A stretch of 40,819 nt of DNA from positions 1 to 40,819 of the forward strand of contig JACQAL010000040.1 in the NCBI GenBank assembly GCA_016195025.1. Reading direction: 5' to 3'. Position numbers and translations under genes: made by a program. The DNA comes from Bacteroidota bacterium (GTDB lineage: Bacteria; Bacteroidota; Bacteroidia; Palsa-948). The notes under the pieces are model-generated. The model saw nothing but the letters and a program-made list of their open reading frames with translations. It was not told where the DNA came from and did no database searches. Below are positions 9,650 to 18,442 of the stretch, piece after piece (the stretch's first letter is position 1; every line of letters starts with the position of its first letter).

Positions 9650-10672
9650 CTAAAAAAGATTTCCAGTTTTCTGGTTGGGAAATTTTCCGAGATGCTTGTA
9701 AGATTTTTCAGTTGCTTCGCGCCCGCGGGGAGTGCGCTTGAGATAACCTTCCTGAATTAAAAACGGCTCGTACACTTCTTCAATCGTTCCGGCTTCTTCA
9801 CCAACCGCAGTGGCAATGGTAGTGATGCCCACAGGTCCGCCCTGAAATTTTTCAATGATGGTGCTGAGAATTTTATTATCCATTTCATCGAGCCCGTGTT
9901 TGTCCACGTTAAGCGCGTTGAGTGCGTAATCGGCAATCTTGAGATCAATTTTTCCATCTCCTTTTATTTGCGCAAAGTCGCGGACTCTGCGTAGCAATGC
10001 GTTTGCAATTCTCGGAGTGCCGCGGCTTCTGCGGGAAATTTCTTCCGATGCTTTTTCATCAATGCCAATATTCAAAAGATTGGATGAACGAAGAATTATT
10101 TTTTTGATGAGTGCGGAATCGTAATAATCTAAACGCAGATTAATGCTAAAGCGCGAGCGAAGCGGAGATGTAAGCAAGCCCGCACGTGTAGTTGCTCCCA
10201 CGAGCGTGAACGGATTTAATTTTATCTGTACGCTTCTTGCATTCGGTCCGCTGTCGAGCATAATGTCAATGCGGTAATCTTCCATAGCGGAATACAAATA
10301 TTCTTCCACCGTTGTGTTGAGTCGGTGAATTTCATCTATGAACAAAACATCGTTCGGTTCAAGCCCGGTGAGAAGTCCTGCAAGGTCGCCTGGTTTTTCA
10401 AGAACAGGTCCTGATGTTGCACGGACATTTACACTCAATTCATTTGCGATGATGTAAGACAAAGTTGTTTTTCCCAATCCCGGAGGCCCGTGAAGCAAAA
10501 CGTGGTCGAGCGATTCGCCTCTTTGTTTTGCCGCGCGCACAAATATTTTCAGGTTCTCAACTACTTTTTCCTGTCCGGTGAAATCTCTAAAATCAGAAGG
10601 ACGCAAAGTTTTTTCTATTTCCTTTTCGACAAGGGAAAGATTTTCGGAATCGGGATTTAAATTCGGGTTCAT
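9650..10672 (-). CDS. ruvB: Holliday junction branch migration helicase RuvB
   Basis: RuvB is the AAA+ motor that, with RuvA and RuvC, moves and resolves Holliday junctions. The protein is 340 residues. [15 protein letters not shown] is near the N-terminus, with Walker [13 protein letters not shown], Walker [10 protein letters not shown], sensor 1 [18 protein letters not shown] and the C-terminal winged-helix segment [20 protein letters not shown]. The ATG at 10672 is preferred over a TTG three codons upstream. It is the first gene of a ruvB-queG pair. A TACATTTG box lies only 6 nt upstream, implying a very short leader. Confidence 0.97.
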   Translation of the reverse strand: MNPNLNPDSENLSLVEKEIEKTLRPSDFRDFTGQEKVVENLKIFVRAAKQRGESLDHVLLHGPPGLGKTTLSYIIANELSVNVRATSGPVLEKPGDLAGLLTGLEPNDVLFIDEIHRLNTTVEEYLYSAMEDYRIDIMLDSGPNARSVQIKLNPFTLVGATTRAGLLTSPLRSRFSINLRLDYYDSALIKKIILRSSNLLNIGIDEKASEEISRRSRGTPRIANALLRRVRDFAQIKGDGKIDLKIADYALNALNVDKHGLDEMDNKILSTIIEKFQGGPVGITTIATAVGEEAGTIEEVYEPFLIQEGYLKRTPRGREATEKSYKHLGKFPNQKTGNLF

Positions 10673-10678
10673 CGGAGA

Positions 10679-10686
10679 CAAATGTA
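10679..10686 (-). promoter_or_regulatory. Putative -7 box of ruvB
   Basis: The minus strand reads TACATTTG, then TCTCCG, then the ATG. It is an exact TAnnTTTG match, but no well-spaced -33 TTG is visible. If used, the ruvB mRNA would be leaderless or nearly so. Confidence 0.4.
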
Positions 10687-10774
10687 ATGAAATGAATCTT
10701 TGTAAAATATTTTCAAGGAAGAAACGTTATCAATCAAACTAACATTGCTCTGTGGAAAAGTAAAACTCTTCGGC

Positions 10775-10805
10775 TTGAATCTGCGGATGCTTAAAAGTAA
10801 TTTTG
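10775..10805 (+). promoter_or_regulatory. Putative promoter of the exbB-exbD-tonB-like operon
   Basis: TTG (10775-10777), a 20-nt spacer, and TAATTTTG (10798-10805) are a full match to the Bacteroidota -33/-7 pattern. A leader of roughly 20 nt ends in an A-rich tract before the ATG at 10831. Confidence 0.6.
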
Positions 10806-10830
10806 GTAGAATCATAATAAGGTAAAAAAT

Positions 10831-11556
10831 ATGTTAAGTACAATTCTTCTGCAAGTTGTAACAACTCCAACGGATTCGGCAAGCAAAGCGGTGAACGCAG
10901 TTGCCAATGCAATGCCAGTTGTTCAAACTCCAACACAGGACACGCTTTCACTTTTTGATTTAATGCTGAAGGGCGGGCCGATGATGATTCCCATCGGAAT
11001 TCTTTTTTTGATGTCGGTTTATATTTTCATCGAACGCCTGCTTTCAGTTGCGCGCACTCCAAAAGCGGAAGATAATTTCGTTCACAATATAAAAGATATG
11101 CTCGCGAGCGGAAACATTGATGCGGCAAAAACTCTGGTGATGCATACGAAAGGTCCGCAAGCCGCAATCGTTGGAAAAGGAATTCAGCGCCTCGGCAAAC
11201 CGATAAAAGAAATTGAAGAAGCGATGCAGGGAGTTGCGCAGCAGGAACTTTTCCGGATGGAAAAAAATATTTCCATCCTCAGTATTGCCGGACGCGTAGC
11301 GCCAATGGTTGGATTCATCGGAACAATTATAGGTGTGATTTATATTTTTTATGAAATCTCTCTTTCAAAAACGGTGGAGATTGATGTGATTTCAAAAGGG
11401 CTTTACCAGAAAATGGTGAGCAGCGCTTCAGGATTAACCGTTGGAATTTTAGCATTCGTGTTTTATTACATCATTCAAATGATGGTGGACAAGCGTGTGA
11501 ATGCGATGGAAAAAACTTCAGCAGATTTCATCGATATAATTTCTGACCATAAATAA
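10831..11556 (+). CDS. exbB: MotA/TolQ/ExbB proton channel family protein
   Basis: ExbB-type inner-membrane subunit (241 residues) of a proton-driven energy transducer for outer-membrane transport. Three hydrophobic segments are visible: near residues 47-69 (GGPMMIPIGILFLMSVYIFI), 150-175 (GRVAPMVGFIGTIIGVIYIF) and 195-220 (GLTVGILAFVFYYIIQMM). The second holds the conserved family pattern P-x-x-G-x-x-G-T/L-x-G. The N-terminal 40 residues are Ala/Thr/Gln rich and could be periplasmic. It is followed by exbD after 6 nt. Confidence 0.93.
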   Translation: MLSTILLQVVTTPTDSASKAVNAVANAMPVVQTPTQDTLSLFDLMLKGGPMMIPIGILFLMSVYIFIERLLSVARTPKAEDNFVHNIKDMLASGNIDAAKTLVMHTKGPQAAIVGKGIQRLGKPIKEIEEAMQGVAQQELFRMEKNISILSIAGRVAPMVGFIGTIIGVIYIFYEISLSKTVEIDVISKGLYQKMVSSASGLTVGILAFVFYYIIQMMVDKRVNAMEKTSADFIDIISDHK

Positions 11557-11562
11557 TTCACT

Positions 11563-11967
11563 ATGAAAATCAGAAGAAGGCATCGCGAAGGAACGGAAGT
11601 GAGCACTGACTCGCTCAACGATATTATGTTTTTTCTTTTGATATTTTTCCTGATTGTTTCAACGCTTGCAAATCCCAGCGTAATAAAAATAAATCTTCCG
11701 AACTCGAAAAAAAATATTTCGATTGAAACAAAATCTATTGTGCTGGCAGTAAATAAAGATTTACAATATTTTATAAATAATAAACCTGTTGATGTGATTA
11801 ATTTGGAAAGCGAATTAATTTCCGCTGTGAAAGAAATGAAAGAACCGACTGTAATTCTGAAAGTAGATAACGGGCTCACAGTTCAGGATTTGGTAAACGT
11901 GATGCAGATTGGAGCGAAACTAAAAGTGAAAATGGTTCTCGGAACAAAACCACCCAATGCGGGCTGA
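11563..11967 (+). CDS. exbD: Biopolymer transport protein ExbD/TolR family
   Basis: ExbD-type partner of the upstream proton channel (134 residues). It has a short basic N-terminus (KIRRRHREG), then one transmembrane helix, SLNDIMFFLLIFFLIVSTL, whose aspartate is the conserved proton-binding residue. The periplasmic domain that follows ends in LTVQDLVNVMQIGAKLKVKMVLGT, typical of ExbD. Start and spacing show co-transcription with the genes on both sides. Confidence 0.93.
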   Translation: MKIRRRHREGTEVSTDSLNDIMFFLLIFFLIVSTLANPSVIKINLPNSKKNISIETKSIVLAVNKDLQYFINNKPVDVINLESELISAVKEMKEPTVILKVDNGLTVQDLVNVMQIGAKLKVKMVLGTKPPNAG

Positions 11968-12003
11968 TGTGGAATTTTATATTCTTTACATCTTATATAG
12001 AAA

Positions 12004-12780
12004 ATGGAATATACATTCGAAAGAAATAACCGACTCATCTCTTTAGGAATAACAATTCTTTTTGCCGCACTGCTTTTTATTATTTTGCTTTTCATCAAGT
12101 TCATCACTCCTATTCCTCCGTTTGATGCAAGCCCGATGGGCGGACTGGAAGTGAATTTCGGCTATGACGAAGCGGGGATGGGAGATAATAATTCTTTGCA
12201 GCCCGTTTCCGATAATCAGAAAAAAAATAATTCCGCGAGTCAGCCGGAAAACAATTCTTCTTCTGAAATGCTTTCGAGCGAGGAAGCAAGCAATGTGACT
12301 GCTCCTTCGGTTAAAAAGAAAAACAAAGAAGTAAAAGTGGAAGAACCAAAGCCCGACCAAAATCTTTTGAGTGCGCTGAATAAAATAAATTCTAAAACAG
12401 GAAATAATTCCGGAGATGGAAATACAAACACTCCCGGCAATCAGGGCGACCCGAATGGTTCGCTCAATTCAAATGTGTACAGCCCTTTTGAAGGAACAGG
12501 AGGAATTCACGGGCGGTTAAAAGGCAGCGGAAGAAAAATGATTGGCGATGTTGCCATCTATGATGATTCGCAGGAAACCGGAATTGTTGCTGTGGAAATT
12601 CTTGTTGACCGATACGGAAAAATTATCAAAGCAGAACCTGTTCTCATTGGCTCAACCACTACGAGTTCTCTCCTATGGAAAAAAGCCAAAGACGGTTTGC
12701 TGAATAAAGTTCTCTTTAATCAAAGCCCCGCAGGAGAAGAAGCGCGCGGAACTATCTATATAAATTTTACTGTTCGCTGA
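12004..12780 (+). CDS. TonB/TolA-like energy transducer
   Basis: This 258-residue protein has a short cytoplasmic N-terminus, one transmembrane helix near residues 13-36 (ISLGITILFAALLFIILLF) and a low-complexity Asn/Ser/Glu/Lys-rich linker (about 65-155). The C-terminal domain (GIVAVEILVDRYGKIIKAEPVLIGSTTTSSLLWKKA) resembles the TonB C-terminal fold. The order ExbB-ExbD-this gene supports a role as the arm that passes proton-motive energy across the periplasm. The linker is Asn/Ser rich rather than the Pro-rich linker of classical TonB. It converges tail-to-tail on recJ with a single base between stop codons and no terminator. Confidence 0.85.
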   Translation: MEYTFERNNRLISLGITILFAALLFIILLFIKFITPIPPFDASPMGGLEVNFGYDEAGMGDNNSLQPVSDNQKKNNSASQPENNSSSEMLSSEEASNVTAPSVKKKNKEVKVEEPKPDQNLLSALNKINSKTGNNSGDGNTNTPGNQGDPNGSLNSNVYSPFEGTGGIHGRLKGSGRKMIGDVAIYDDSQETGIVAVEILVDRYGKIIKAEPVLIGSTTTSSLLWKKAKDGLLNKVLFNQSPAGEEARGTIYINFTVR

Positions 12781-12781
12781 T

Positions 12782-14476
12782 TTATTTCTTCAAATCTTTA
12801 ACTTGAAGTTGCAGATAAGTTTTTCCTTCCCATTCCTGCTCGCGGATGTTGTAGCAAACTGTGAAAGGATTTTTTTTTGCGACAAGTTCATAGTGAGTTG
12901 ATAGACCAAAACCAATCGCAGGAAATTTTATTTCCTTTTGTGTTACATCCATTTTCAGGTGATTGCTCCCCACGATACTCGCGTAACCGCGGTCAGAAAC
13001 ATTTTCCGTGAGGAAAACAGGATTCATATTTCCGGGACCGAAAGGCGCGAATTGTTTTATGATATTGTAAAATGAAGGCGAGATTTCATTCAGGGAAATT
13101 TCCGCATCAATTTCAATTTCGGGAATCAGCATTTCATCAGTGATAGTGGAAGAAACTACTTCTTCAAATTTATTTTTGAATGCTTCCACGTTTTCCGGTT
13201 TCAATGTAAGCCCTGCTGCGAATTTATGTCCGCCAAACTGCTCGAGCAAATCGCTGCAGGCGCTGAGCGCTTCGTACAAATCAAAGTCTTTTACCGAGCG
13301 CGCAGAACCGGAAACAATTCCGTTCGACTGCGTGAGCATTACCGTAGGGCGATAATAAGTTTCGGTTAAACGCGAAGCAACAATTCCAATCACTCCCTTA
13401 TGCCACGATGGGTCGAAGAGCACAGTGGTTTTTCTCTGCTGGAGAATCGTGCTCTCAGCAATCATTGCGAGTGCTTGTTGTGTGGTGTAAATATCTAAAT
13501 CCCTTCTGTCAGAATTATTTTTGTTGAGATAGTTGCCTGATTCAATCGCAATTTCGGTAGAAGGAGCAATTAAAAGTTCCACTGCTTTTTTTCCGCTCTC
13601 CATTCTTCCCGCTGCATTTATTCTTGGACCAATCACAAAAACAATATCGGTGATGGTCAGTTCTTTTTTCATGTTCGTCAGTTCCAGCATCGCCCGGATT
13701 CCTTCACGAGGGGAATTATTTAAACGCTTCAATCCGTAGTAAGCAAGAATTCTGTTTTCTACTGTAATGGGAACAATATCGGCAGCAATGCTGATGGCAA
13801 CCAAATCAAGATAAGATTCTAAATTTTCTATTGGAATATTTTTTTTCTGCGCTAATGCCTGAATTAATTTGAAACCAATTCCGCATCCGGAAAGTTCTTT
13901 GTAAGGATAAGAACAATCTTTTCTTTTCGGGTCGAGCACTGCAACTGCGTTTGGAATTATTTCTCCAGGCAAGTGATGGTCGCAAATAATAAAATCAATT
14001 CCCTTTTCTTTCGCGTAAGCGACTTTGTCAACTGCTTTTATTCCGCAATCAAGTGCAATGATGAGTGAAAAATTAGTTGAAGAAGCAAAATCAATTCCCG
14101 CAGTAGAAATTCCGTATCCTTCTTTATATCTGTCCGGAATATAATAATCTAAATTCCCGTAAATCGTTTTTAGAAAAGAATAAACCAGCGCAACAGAAGA
14201 AGTGCCATCCACATCGTAATCTCCGTACACCAAAATTTTTTCTCCCGATGAAATTGCCGTTTCAATTCTTGCAACGGCTTTGTTCATATCCTTCATCAGG
14301 AATGGATCGTGCAATTGTTCCAACTGCGGACGAAAAAATAATTTTGCTTCATCGTAAGTTGTAATTCCCCTATGATAAAGAAGATTTGCGATGACAGAAC
14401 TAACCTTTACTTCTTTGGTAAACCGTTCGATTATTTCTGCAGGAGCAGCATCTTTTATCTTCCAGCGTTTAGTCAC
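12782..14476 (-). CDS. recJ: Single-stranded-DNA exonuclease RecJ
   Basis: RecJ is a 5'-3' exonuclease acting in recombination and mismatch or base-excision repair. The protein is 564 residues. The DHH phosphoesterase core shows VYGDYDVDGTSSV, ALDCGIKA, ICDHHLPGE and GPRINAAGRMESG. The DHHA1 part shows VSGSARSVKDFDLYEALSAC and FGGHKFAAGL, followed by an OB-like C-terminal domain. I chose the GTG at 14476 (giving MTKRWKIKDAA). Translation from the TTG at 14497 would start inside the predicted promoter box. It lies 47 nt downstream of hflX but has its own promoter signal. Confidence 0.95.
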   Translation of the reverse strand: MTKRWKIKDAAPAEIIERFTKEVKVSSVIANLLYHRGITTYDEAKLFFRPQLEQLHDPFLMKDMNKAVARIETAISSGEKILVYGDYDVDGTSSVALVYSFLKTIYGNLDYYIPDRYKEGYGISTAGIDFASSTNFSLIIALDCGIKAVDKVAYAKEKGIDFIICDHHLPGEIIPNAVAVLDPKRKDCSYPYKELSGCGIGFKLIQALAQKKNIPIENLESYLDLVAISIAADIVPITVENRILAYYGLKRLNNSPREGIRAMLELTNMKKELTITDIVFVIGPRINAAGRMESGKKAVELLIAPSTEIAIESGNYLNKNNSDRRDLDIYTTQQALAMIAESTILQQRKTTVLFDPSWHKGVIGIVASRLTETYYRPTVMLTQSNGIVSGSARSVKDFDLYEALSACSDLLEQFGGHKFAAGLTLKPENVEAFKNKFEEVVSSTITDEMLIPEIEIDAEISLNEISPSFYNIIKQFAPFGPGNMNPVFLTENVSDRGYASIVGSNHLKMDVTQKEIKFPAIGFGLSTHYELVAKKNPFTVCYNIREQEWEGKTYLQLQVKDLKK

Positions 14477-14494
14477 ACTATTATAAATGAAGAA

Positions 14495-14502
14495 CAAATA
14501 TA
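14495..14502 (-). promoter_or_regulatory. Putative -7 box of recJ
   Basis: The minus strand reads TATATTTG, an exact TAnnTTTG match, 18 nt before the GTG chosen as the recJ start. A leader of about a dozen nucleotides is implied. Confidence 0.4.
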
Positions 14503-14523
14503 AAAAAAGAAAGAAAGATTTTC

Positions 14524-15711
14524 TTAAAACGGCAATTGATGTGGATATCTTTCCAAATGCAGTTCTTTAATCTGGGAAAAAAGCAATTGCTTTAATTCAT
14601 AAACATTTTCTTTCGTTTGCGCGGAGATAAAAACACACGGTTCAAACATTTTTGAAAGCCAACTGTTCTGCAAATTCTCAAGCGTGATAGGAATTTTTTC
14701 TTCGTCAATTAATTTTTCCCAGTCGTGTTGATGCAACACCGCGACATCGGTTCTTCCTTCAATGGAATCAATTTTGTTGAATACGGTAATTATATTTTTT
14801 TCTCCCGCCCCGATTTCCGACAAAGTTTTTTTCACTTCTCGCATTTGCTCTTCAAATTTCGGATGAGAAATATCCACTACGTGAAGCAGCACATCTGCTT
14901 CGCGAACTTCATCGAGTGTGGATTTAAAACTTTCTACCAATTGGTGAGGAAGTTTGCGAATGAATCCAACCGTATCGGAAAGTAAAAATGGAACACGGTC
15001 AATCACCACTTTTCTCACAGTGGTATCAAGCGTGGCGAATAATTTATTTTCTGCAAACACATCAGCTTTCGCAAGTATATTCATCAGCGTGGATTTTCCA
15101 ACATTTGTATATCCAACCAACGCAACACGAATCATTTCTCCGCGGTTTCTTCTTTGCGTTGCCATCTGCCTGTCAATGTCAACGAGTTTTTCTTTCAGCG
15201 CAGAAATTTTTTTCCGCACAATGCGCCTGTCCGTCTCCACTTCTTTTTCACCTGCACCTCCGCGAGTTCCTGTTCCTCCGCGCTGGCGTTCAAGGTGAGT
15301 CCACATTCCTACGAGGCGCGGATAAATATATTCGAGTTGCGCGAGTTCGACTTGCGTCTTCGCATAAGAAGTGCGCGCGCGCTGAGAAAAAATTTCAAGA
15401 ATCAATCCGGTGCGGTCAATTACTTTTTTTTCAAAAAGTTTTTCGAGATTGCGCTGCTGTGAAGGAGAAATCTCATCGTCAAAAATCACCACATCAATAT
15501 TATTTTCACTGACAAATAATTTTATTTCTTCCGCCTTTCCTTTGCCAATGAATGTATGCGAATCGGGTTTTGCAAGCTGCTGCGTAAATCTTTTTACAGG
15601 AAACATTCCTGCGGTCTCGGAAAGAAAAGTCAACTCGTCAAGATATTCCGAAATAGTTGCTTCGTTCTGCTGGCGGTTAATAATGCCTATGAGAATTGCT
15701 CTTCGGTTCAT
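14524..15711 (-). CDS. hflX: GTPase HflX
   Basis: HflX (395 residues) is a ribosome-associated GTPase that splits stalled or stressed ribosomes. The N-terminal HflX domain (about 1-170) ends in the GTRGGAGEKEVETDRR glycine-rich signature. The G domain shows G1 GYTNVGKST, G3 DTVGFIRKLPHQLVESFKST and G4 NKID. The ATG at 15711 overlaps the stop of the cytochrome c gene by 4 nt, so the genes are coupled. Confidence 0.95.
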   Translation of the reverse strand: MNRRAILIGIINRQQNEATISEYLDELTFLSETAGMFPVKRFTQQLAKPDSHTFIGKGKAEEIKLFVSENNIDVVIFDDEISPSQQRNLEKLFEKKVIDRTGLILEIFSQRARTSYAKTQVELAQLEYIYPRLVGMWTHLERQRGGTGTRGGAGEKEVETDRRIVRKKISALKEKLVDIDRQMATQRRNRGEMIRVALVGYTNVGKSTLMNILAKADVFAENKLFATLDTTVRKVVIDRVPFLLSDTVGFIRKLPHQLVESFKSTLDEVREADVLLHVVDISHPKFEEQMREVKKTLSEIGAGEKNIITVFNKIDSIEGRTDVAVLHQHDWEKLIDEEKIPITLENLQNSWLSKMFEPCVFISAQTKENVYELKQLLFSQIKELHLERYPHQLPF

Positions 15712-16037
15712 TTTGCTTTCAATGTTCGAATGTAATCCACTACTTCGCCAATTTCTTTTTCGTTCATCACATTTTTAAATGAAGCCATTGTATTTTTTCC
15801 GTTTGTAATGATTTCGATTTTTTCTTCTTTGTTGAGTGTTGACATTGATAAATCTTTTGCTCCCAATGCACAAAGCTTGCCATCGCTTCCGTGGCAGTTA
15901 GTGCAGTAATTTTCGTAGAGAGTTTGCCCCGAAGATTTTGCCTGAGAATTTTTTTGTGAGGAATTATTTCCGCAGGAAGAAAATGCGAGCAGGCAGCAGG
16001 CAGTCGTAGTAGGCAGTAAACAAAATGTAAATCTCAT
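15708..16037 (-). CDS. Small cytochrome c lipoprotein
   Basis: This 109-residue mono-heme cytochrome c is probably lipid-anchored and periplasm-facing. The heme site is NYCTNCHGSDG (CxxCH), and the expected distal methionine lies in NTMASFKNVMNEKEIGEVVDYIRTLK. The start at 16037 (MRFTFCLL) is chosen because it begins a lipoprotein signal peptide with FSSCG as lipobox. The longer reading (to 16100) adds a polar leader. The signal-peptide core LLPTTTACCLLAF is encoded by a short dispersed CTGCC-type repeat. The neighbouring membrane protein may be its redox partner, which is inference. Confidence 0.85.
   Translation of the reverse strand: MRFTFCLLPTTTACCLLAFSSCGNNSSQKNSQAKSSGQTLYENYCTNCHGSDGKLCALGAKDLSMSTLNKEEKIEIITNGKNTMASFKNVMNEKEIGEVVDYIRTLKAK
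15988..16019. repeat. CTGCC-type short repeat forming the cytochrome c signal peptide
   Basis: The coding strand reads ACTGCCTACTACGACTGCCTGCTGCCTGC, a tandem of CTGCC units like those at 7313-7343 and 30897-30927. Read in frame it yields the hydrophobic LLPTTTACCLL core. Confidence 0.6.
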
Positions 16038-16069
16038 TCGTAGAATAGTACCAATTCGCTTTTCGTTGA

Positions 16070-16522
16070 TTACATCCATCCTCTTGAAACTGCCGACCAC
16101 GGCCAGGGAATCGCTATGAAAATTACAATGAGCGCGAGCAGAAAAAATATCGCAATGCGTTTGTGTTTTCCTGCATCATCGGCTGCGCGTTTTGAAAGTG
16201 AATAGCCGAGCGTGATTAAAATAATTGCAATCAGCATCATTGAAATATGTTCCACCGTCCAAAACCTGAGCATTGAATCTTTCATAGTGGAACTCATATC
16301 TGACAATCCGACTTTTACTGTGGGGCTGACGAAATAAAGTATGAGCCCGAGCACTAATTGCAAATGCGCAGAGATTAAAGTGAAGAGTGCAATTTTTTTA
16401 TCTCCCGGAGTAAATTGTTTTTTCCCGAGCCATCCGCTGAAAGATTTCACGATGGAAAATAAAATCAGGATAAGTAAAATATACCTGAGAAAAGAATGAA
16501 CTGTGAGTAGGATTGTGTACAT
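16070..16522 (-). CDS. Four- to five-helix inner-membrane protein, cytochrome-b-like
   Basis: This 150-residue integral membrane protein has hydrophobic helices near residues 9-28, 45-66, 90-108 and 124-142. Histidines sit in or beside helices: HSFLRY (residue 9), SAHLQLVLG and VEHISMMLI. Close relatives in Bacteroidota are often labelled cytochrome B, and heme binding by these histidines is plausible but not shown here. A WPWSAVSRGW C-terminus is typical of the group. It starts a probable operon with the cytochrome c lipoprotein and hflX. Confidence 0.65.
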   Translation of the reverse strand: MYTILLTVHSFLRYILLILILFSIVKSFSGWLGKKQFTPGDKKIALFTLISAHLQLVLGLILYFVSPTVKVGLSDMSSTMKDSMLRFWTVEHISMMLIAIILITLGYSLSKRAADDAGKHKRIAIFFLLALIVIFIAIPWPWSAVSRGWM

Positions 16523-16569
16523 TGTTTTGTTTGTTAATGAATCGAAGGTAAGAAATAATTTTCCTTGAC

Positions 16570-16577
16570 TATATTTG
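16570..16577 (+). promoter_or_regulatory. Putative -7 box of the thiH operon
   Basis: TATATTTG matches TAnnTTTG exactly, and only TCT separates it from the GTG start of thiH at 16581. Transcription would start at or next to the start codon. No clear -33 TTG is visible. No TPP riboswitch precedes this operon. Confidence 0.45.
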
Positions 16578-16580
16578 TCT

Positions 16581-17708
16581 GTGAAATCTTTCGAAGAAAT
16601 ATTCAGCGGTTATGATTGGAACGAAGTTCAGGAAAGTATTTATTCCAAAACTTCTTTGGATGTGAAAATTGCATTGAACAGAAACGGAAAAAAAACTTTA
16701 GAAGATTTCAAGGCACTGATTTCTCCGGCTGGAAAAAATCATCTGGAAGAGATGGCGCAGCTTAGTCATCGCATCACGCAAAAACGTTTCGGAAAAACGT
16801 TGCAGATGTATGTCCCGCTTTATCTTTCTAACGAGTGCCAGAACATTTGCACGTACTGCGGTTTTTCCCTCGACAATAAAATTCCTCGCAAGACATTGAC
16901 CGATGAAGAAATTCTGAAAGAAGTTTCCGTGATTAAAGCGATGGGCTATGACCACGTGCTGCTTGTGACCGGTGAAGCGAATAAAACTGTCGGAGTTTCT
17001 TATCTCGCGAATGCAATTAATCTGATTCGTCCATTCTTTTCAAATATTTCCATTGAAGTTCAGCCGCTGGAGCAAAATGAATATGAATTTTTAATTTCGC
17101 TCGGGCTTCATTCCGTTTTGGTTTACCAGGAAACTTATCATAGAGAAAATTATTCTGCACATCATCCGAAAGGGAAAAAATCAAATTTTTCCTATAGAAT
17201 AGAAACGCCTGAAAGATTAGGAAAAGCTGAAGTTTATAAAATCGGATTGGGGGTTTTGATTGGCTTGGAGGATTGGCGCTCTGATTCTTTTTTCTGCGCA
17301 ATGCATCTGGATTATCTGGAAAAAAAATTCTGGCAGACAAAATATTCTGTTTCATTTCCTCGTCTTCGCCCTGCAGAAGGTGCTGAACTACCAAAAAAAT
17401 TTTTATCCGATAAAGAATTGACGCAATTAATTTGCGCCTATAGAATTTTTGATGAAGAAGTTGAACTTTCTCTTTCCACACGTGAAAGTCCGAAGTTCAG
17501 AGATAACATTATCAAATTAGGAATTACTTCTATCAGTGCCGGATCGAAAACAAATCCGGGCGGTTACGCAGTGGGAAAAGAATCACTCGAGCAATTTGAA
17601 ATTCACGATGAGCGTTCTCCTAAAGAAATTTCTGAAATGATTCGAAGACAGGGCTACGAAGCAGTTTGGAAGGATTGGGACAGAACTTATCACGCAGAAA
17701 AAGTATGA
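16581..17708 (+). CDS. thiH: 2-iminoacetate synthase ThiH (tyrosine lyase)
   Basis: ThiH is a radical-SAM enzyme that cleaves tyrosine to dehydroglycine (2-iminoacetate) for the thiazole half of thiamine, releasing p-cresol. It is 375 residues. The SAM cluster motif is CQNICTYCGF (C-x3-C-x2-C), preceded by LQMYVPLYLSNE. VLLVTGEAN, SVLVYQETYH, FPRLRPAEGA and the C-terminal SAGSKTNPGGY are family hallmarks. The GTG at 16581 is chosen because MKSFEEIFSGYDW fits the family start. It starts a tightly overlapping operon with a deacetylase, a glycosyltransferase and thiF. ThiG, its usual partner, is not in the window. Confidence 0.95.
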   Translation: MKSFEEIFSGYDWNEVQESIYSKTSLDVKIALNRNGKKTLEDFKALISPAGKNHLEEMAQLSHRITQKRFGKTLQMYVPLYLSNECQNICTYCGFSLDNKIPRKTLTDEEILKEVSVIKAMGYDHVLLVTGEANKTVGVSYLANAINLIRPFFSNISIEVQPLEQNEYEFLISLGLHSVLVYQETYHRENYSAHHPKGKKSNFSYRIETPERLGKAEVYKIGLGVLIGLEDWRSDSFFCAMHLDYLEKKFWQTKYSVSFPRLRPAEGAELPKKFLSDKELTQLICAYRIFDEEVELSLSTRESPKFRDNIIKLGITSISAGSKTNPGGYAVGKESLEQFEIHDERSPKEISEMIRRQGYEAVWKDWDRTYHAEKV

Positions 17709-18442
17709 GCGAATTCCAACTTCCAATTTTGCTTTATCATCGAATTGTGAATGAAAATTCCAAAATCGGCAAGCATAAAATTTATGTTTGGGAGAAAAAT
17801 TTCAGAGCGCAGATGAAATTTCTGAAAGAGAATGGATATGAAACAATCACATTTGAAAAACTTTCCCAACCTTCCAACCTTCCAACCTTCCAACCTTCCA
17901 TCATTCTCACTTTCGATGACGGCTATGAAGATAATTACACGATTCTCTTTCCGGTTTTAAAAGAATTCGGATTCACCGCTGTGATTTTTCTTGTTACAAA
18001 ACAAACCCGCAACGAATGGGCAATGAAAGAAGGCGAACCGGAATTAAAAATGATGAACAAAGAAATGATAAAAGAAATGAGCGGTTACGGAATTGAATTT
18101 GGCGGACACACGCGCACGCACGTTGATCTGAAAAAAACTCCCAAAGAAAAATTTGCTGATGAAATTGCAGGATGTAAAAAAGATGTCGAGGAAATTACAG
18201 GCAAACCCGTTGTGAGTTTTGCTTATCCTTTTGGCGCACATAATATAGAAACAGAACAAGCAGTGCAAAATGCAGGATATAAATATGGTATCAGCACAAT
18301 TTTTGGTCCGGCAAATTTGCAGGAGGATTTAATGCGAATCAGAAGAATAGAAATAAGACCAAAAGATGGCTTATCAAAATTTAAATTCAAAGCAAGAGGA
18401 TATTATTTTCAGAAATCATATTTGCAAAATTTATTTTCATGA
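17705..18442 (+). CDS. Polysaccharide deacetylase (NodB fold)
   Basis: This 245-residue carbohydrate esterase-4 type protein is expected to remove acetyl groups from an N-acetylated glycan. The NodB motifs are present: ILTFDDGYEDN (the first two Asp are catalytic/metal-binding), HTRTH (metal-binding histidines) and FAYPFGAHN. There is no signal peptide, so it may act in the cytoplasm, for example on a lipid-linked precursor. The ATG at 17705 overlaps the thiH stop by 4 nt, and the stop overlaps the glycosyltransferase ATG by 4 nt. Just before the catalytic DD lie four perfect tandem copies of an 8-bp unit, so unit loss or gain would shift the frame. Confidence 0.88.
   Translation: MSEFQLPILLYHRIVNENSKIGKHKIYVWEKNFRAQMKFLKENGYETITFEKLSQPSNLPTFQPSIILTFDDGYEDNYTILFPVLKEFGFTAVIFLVTKQTRNEWAMKEGEPELKMMNKEMIKEMSGYGIEFGGHTRTHVDLKKTPKEKFADEIAGCKKDVEEITGKPVVSFAYPFGAHNIETEQAVQNAGYKYGISTIFGPANLQEDLMRIRRIEIRPKDGLSKFKFKARGYYFQKSYLQNLFS
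17868..17899 (+). repeat. Tandem repeat (AACCTTCC)x4 inside the deacetylase gene
   Basis: Four perfect 8-bp copies encode SNLPTFQPS immediately upstream of the catalytic LTFDDGY. The unit length is not a multiple of three, so slippage would switch the gene off and on. Confidence 0.9.

Noticed and set aside
9757-10124. Extra reading frames on both strands inside ruvB
   Set aside because: RuvB motifs are continuous through this region, so the other frames are chance openings.
14988-15512. 174-codon plus-strand frame opposite hflX
   Set aside because: It is a His/Phe/Cys/Arg-rich composition typical of antisense reading; HflX motifs on the minus strand are complete.
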